A DNA stretch of 64,000 nucleotides, from positions 365,573-429,572 of the forward strand of contig NW_025954987.1 in assembly GCF_022376445.1 (NCBI RefSeq), written 5' to 3'. The DNA is from Fomitopsis serialis. Its lineage: Eukaryota; Basidiomycota; Agaricomycetes; Polyporales; Fomitopsidaceae. Under the pieces are notes generated by a model. It had not been told where the DNA came from. It saw only the letters and a program-made list of their open reading frames with translations, and did no database searches. Shown one piece after another: positions 62,901-64,000 of this stretch. The position numbers and the translations under genes were made by a program. Positions within the stretch are counted from its first letter, which is position 1. Each line of letters begins with the position of its first letter.

Positions 62901-64000
62901 CTCCTCCGGCCATAGGAATCCACTTCGCCCTACATCTAGTGCGTCCCTTCGTTCCTGCGTGTACCTTCCGCGCGGAACGAATTCCGGCGGAGCGATCGGC
63001 ATAACGGGCATGCCCGTTAGCGGATCGGTCGGCGCCCTGCGCACCACCCTGAACTCCTCGGGGAGCGTTGCGGCCACTGGTCGTACCTTCCGAGCTACCT
63101 TCTTGTAGGCGAGCACTTCGATTTCTGACCTCATTCCCACCTTGAACACCTCCTCCCCCCACTCGAATTCTTCCGCCGACCCGTAGTCTTCTTCCGCCGA
63201 CTCGTAGTCTTCTTCCGCCGACTCGTAGTCTTCTCCGCCGACTCGTAGTCTTCCTCCGCCGACTCGTAGTCTTCTTCCGCCGACTCGTAGTCTTCTTCCG
63301 CCGACTCGTAGTCTTCTTCCGCCGACTCGTAGTTTCCTTCCCCGGACTTGGGTCCCTCTTTCGCCGACTCGTACTCTTCTTCCGCTGAGTCGCCGTCTCC
63401 TTCCGTCAACTCGTCGTATCGTCCCTCACCCCACGCGCTCCTCCCACCGACTCCTCTCGACTTCCTTCACCCTCGTCGATGTTCTCTCTGCCTCCCGCAA
63501 CCTCGTACTGAGCAACGGTCTCGTGTATTTCGTCGCTAAGATCCAAGGTCTCGTTACAACTCGGGAAAAGGGTATCTGCAGAGTCCATCGACGATCCATA
63601 GTCGCTAAGCCTGGCGGTAGGCGCATCCGTTCCTTCCGCACCCTCTCCGTCCCAGACATATACTGAGTAGTGGCCCATAAGATCGTCTCCGCTCGCGTTG
63701 CTTGCATCATCGACATCTAAAAATCCTCCGCGGGAGGATCTTCGGCCGGGCGTCCTTCACTCTTCTTTTTCGACCCCGCGGCGCTCGAAGGAGGGAACCA
63801 TCACACGGCGGTTGCTCTGCGGGTCGGTGAGGACAACCGTCTGGCTTCCGTCCTTGAAGTCCCGGGTCTCGCAGCAGCTCGCGGCGAAGAAGGGCCGACC
63901 CAGGAGCACCTCGAAAGGAGCGTCCCTTACCACTTGGACATTCATGACGATCTTCACCTCGTCATCGAACACGAACTCCATCCCGATGGCCTTCCCTATC
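59944..64000 (-). CDS. pol: Ty3/gypsy pro-pol polyprotein (partial, frame breaks)
   Basis: Encodes copying and integration of the element. From the right: a protease-type end ([10 protein letters not shown], about 63900) with a stop at 63757, and a charged linker with ESAEEDY repeats (63183-63328). Reverse transcriptase follows ([33 protein letters not shown]; catalytic IPFADDV in place of YxDD). RNase H has [19 protein letters not shown] and VDAKYIKGM. Integrase has the zinc module HDDLGHKGV...CHACQL, catalytic MDTMH, TDNGPAF and ANGIVERRH, and a C-terminal [10 protein letters not shown] (GPY/F-like) module. No chromodomain was seen. The stop is at 59944. Frame breaks occur at about 62510 (GGGCC, one G short), in the 63225 repeat unit (one base short) and around 63400-63760. 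These may be errors or decay. Confidence 0.85.
63183..63328 (-). repeat. 21-bp tandem repeat, seven units, coding ESAEEDY
   Basis: Unit gtagtcttcttccgccgactc on the plus strand, read on the minus strand as (ESAEEDY)n. Seven consecutive units occur; the third (63225-63244) is 20 bp, which shifts the frame to SRRKKTT. The flanking partial units at about 63168 and 63329 are degenerate. Confidence 0.9.

Larger units (their letters stand above)
54940..64000 (-). mobile_element. Ty3/gypsy LTR retrotransposon with opposite-strand accessory genes (right end outside window)
   Basis: Protease tail, reverse transcriptase, RNase H and integrase occur in Ty3/gypsy order on the minus strand (59944-64000). 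The gag region and 5' LTR would lie beyond 64000. Downstream of pol, at 55397-59819, are three plus-strand, intron-containing ORFs. A plus-strand cttccg/ccttcc motif is frequent from about 54950 to 63500 across both pol and the accessory ORFs, and scarce to the left. This supports one unit. The left boundary is a guess: a pyrimidine-rich tract (about 55150-55180) could be the complement of a polypurine tract, with an LTR to its left, but the second LTR is not visible for comparison. Confidence 0.7.

Noticed and set aside
63183..63328. Possible CRISPR-like array
   Set aside because: The units are contiguous with no spacers, and they code an acidic repeat in a retroelement polyprotein.

Overview
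The window looks like nuclear DNA of an agaricomycete basidiomycete, probably from Polyporales. The grounds are short introns (about 40-65 nt) in nearly every gene, GC-rich coding sequence, a WOPR-domain regulator, a fungal alpha-1,3-glucanase, a KRE6/SKN1 protein, a basidiomycete-type GT2 synthase, many DUF6533-like multi-membrane-segment genes, and a Ty3/gypsy retrotransposon. No bacterial operons, tRNA, rRNA or CRISPR were found.

Layout. 1-1.24 kb: 3' part of a Gti1/Pac2 (WOPR) regulator, cut by the left edge. 1.7-5.5 kb: decayed DNA and one DUF6533-like gene copy (A). 5.9-10 kb: a decayed GH71 remnant followed by an intact six-exon secreted GH71 gene. 10.2-22.9 kb: a run of DUF6533-like genes and remnants on the minus strand, interrupted by a small single-pass membrane protein gene (12.7 kb). 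23.8-31.2 kb: mitochondrial elongation factor G (-), an AIG1-like GTPase (+) and a KRE6/SKN1-type GH16 protein (-). 31.2-36.4 kb: nothing I can name. 36.45-39.8 kb: a chitin-synthase-like GT2 gene in ten exons. 40.2-52 kb: a small Cys-rich membrane protein and four tandem copies of an unrecognised gene family, split by a mosaic of duplicated blocks (42.6-49.5 kb) copied from 2.4-5.5, 12.8-15.3 and 40-41.9 kb. 52.7-53.6 kb: a possible PD-(D/E)XK nuclease-like gene. 53.7-54.8 kb: a long inverted repeat. About 54.9 kb to the right edge: a Ty3/gypsy element whose pol runs on the minus strand, with three intron-containing ORFs on the opposite strand downstream of pol, one carrying an exact Zn2Cys6 cysteine pattern.

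How the genes relate. Three separate genes act on the cell wall: GH71 degrades alpha-1,3-glucan, KRE6/SKN1 is needed for beta-1,6-glucan, and the GT2 resembles chitin synthases. They are unlinked transcription units, not a demonstrated cluster. EF-G acts in mitochondrial translation. The rest is a duplication-prone accessory region.

Caution. At least eight of the clearly conserved coding regions' frame breaks look like single missing bases, mostly in homopolymers. This suggests residual sequencing error, so 'pseudogene' calls resting on one frameshift are provisional. Exon borders given to the base were set by splice signals plus reading-frame continuity, without any alignment tool.
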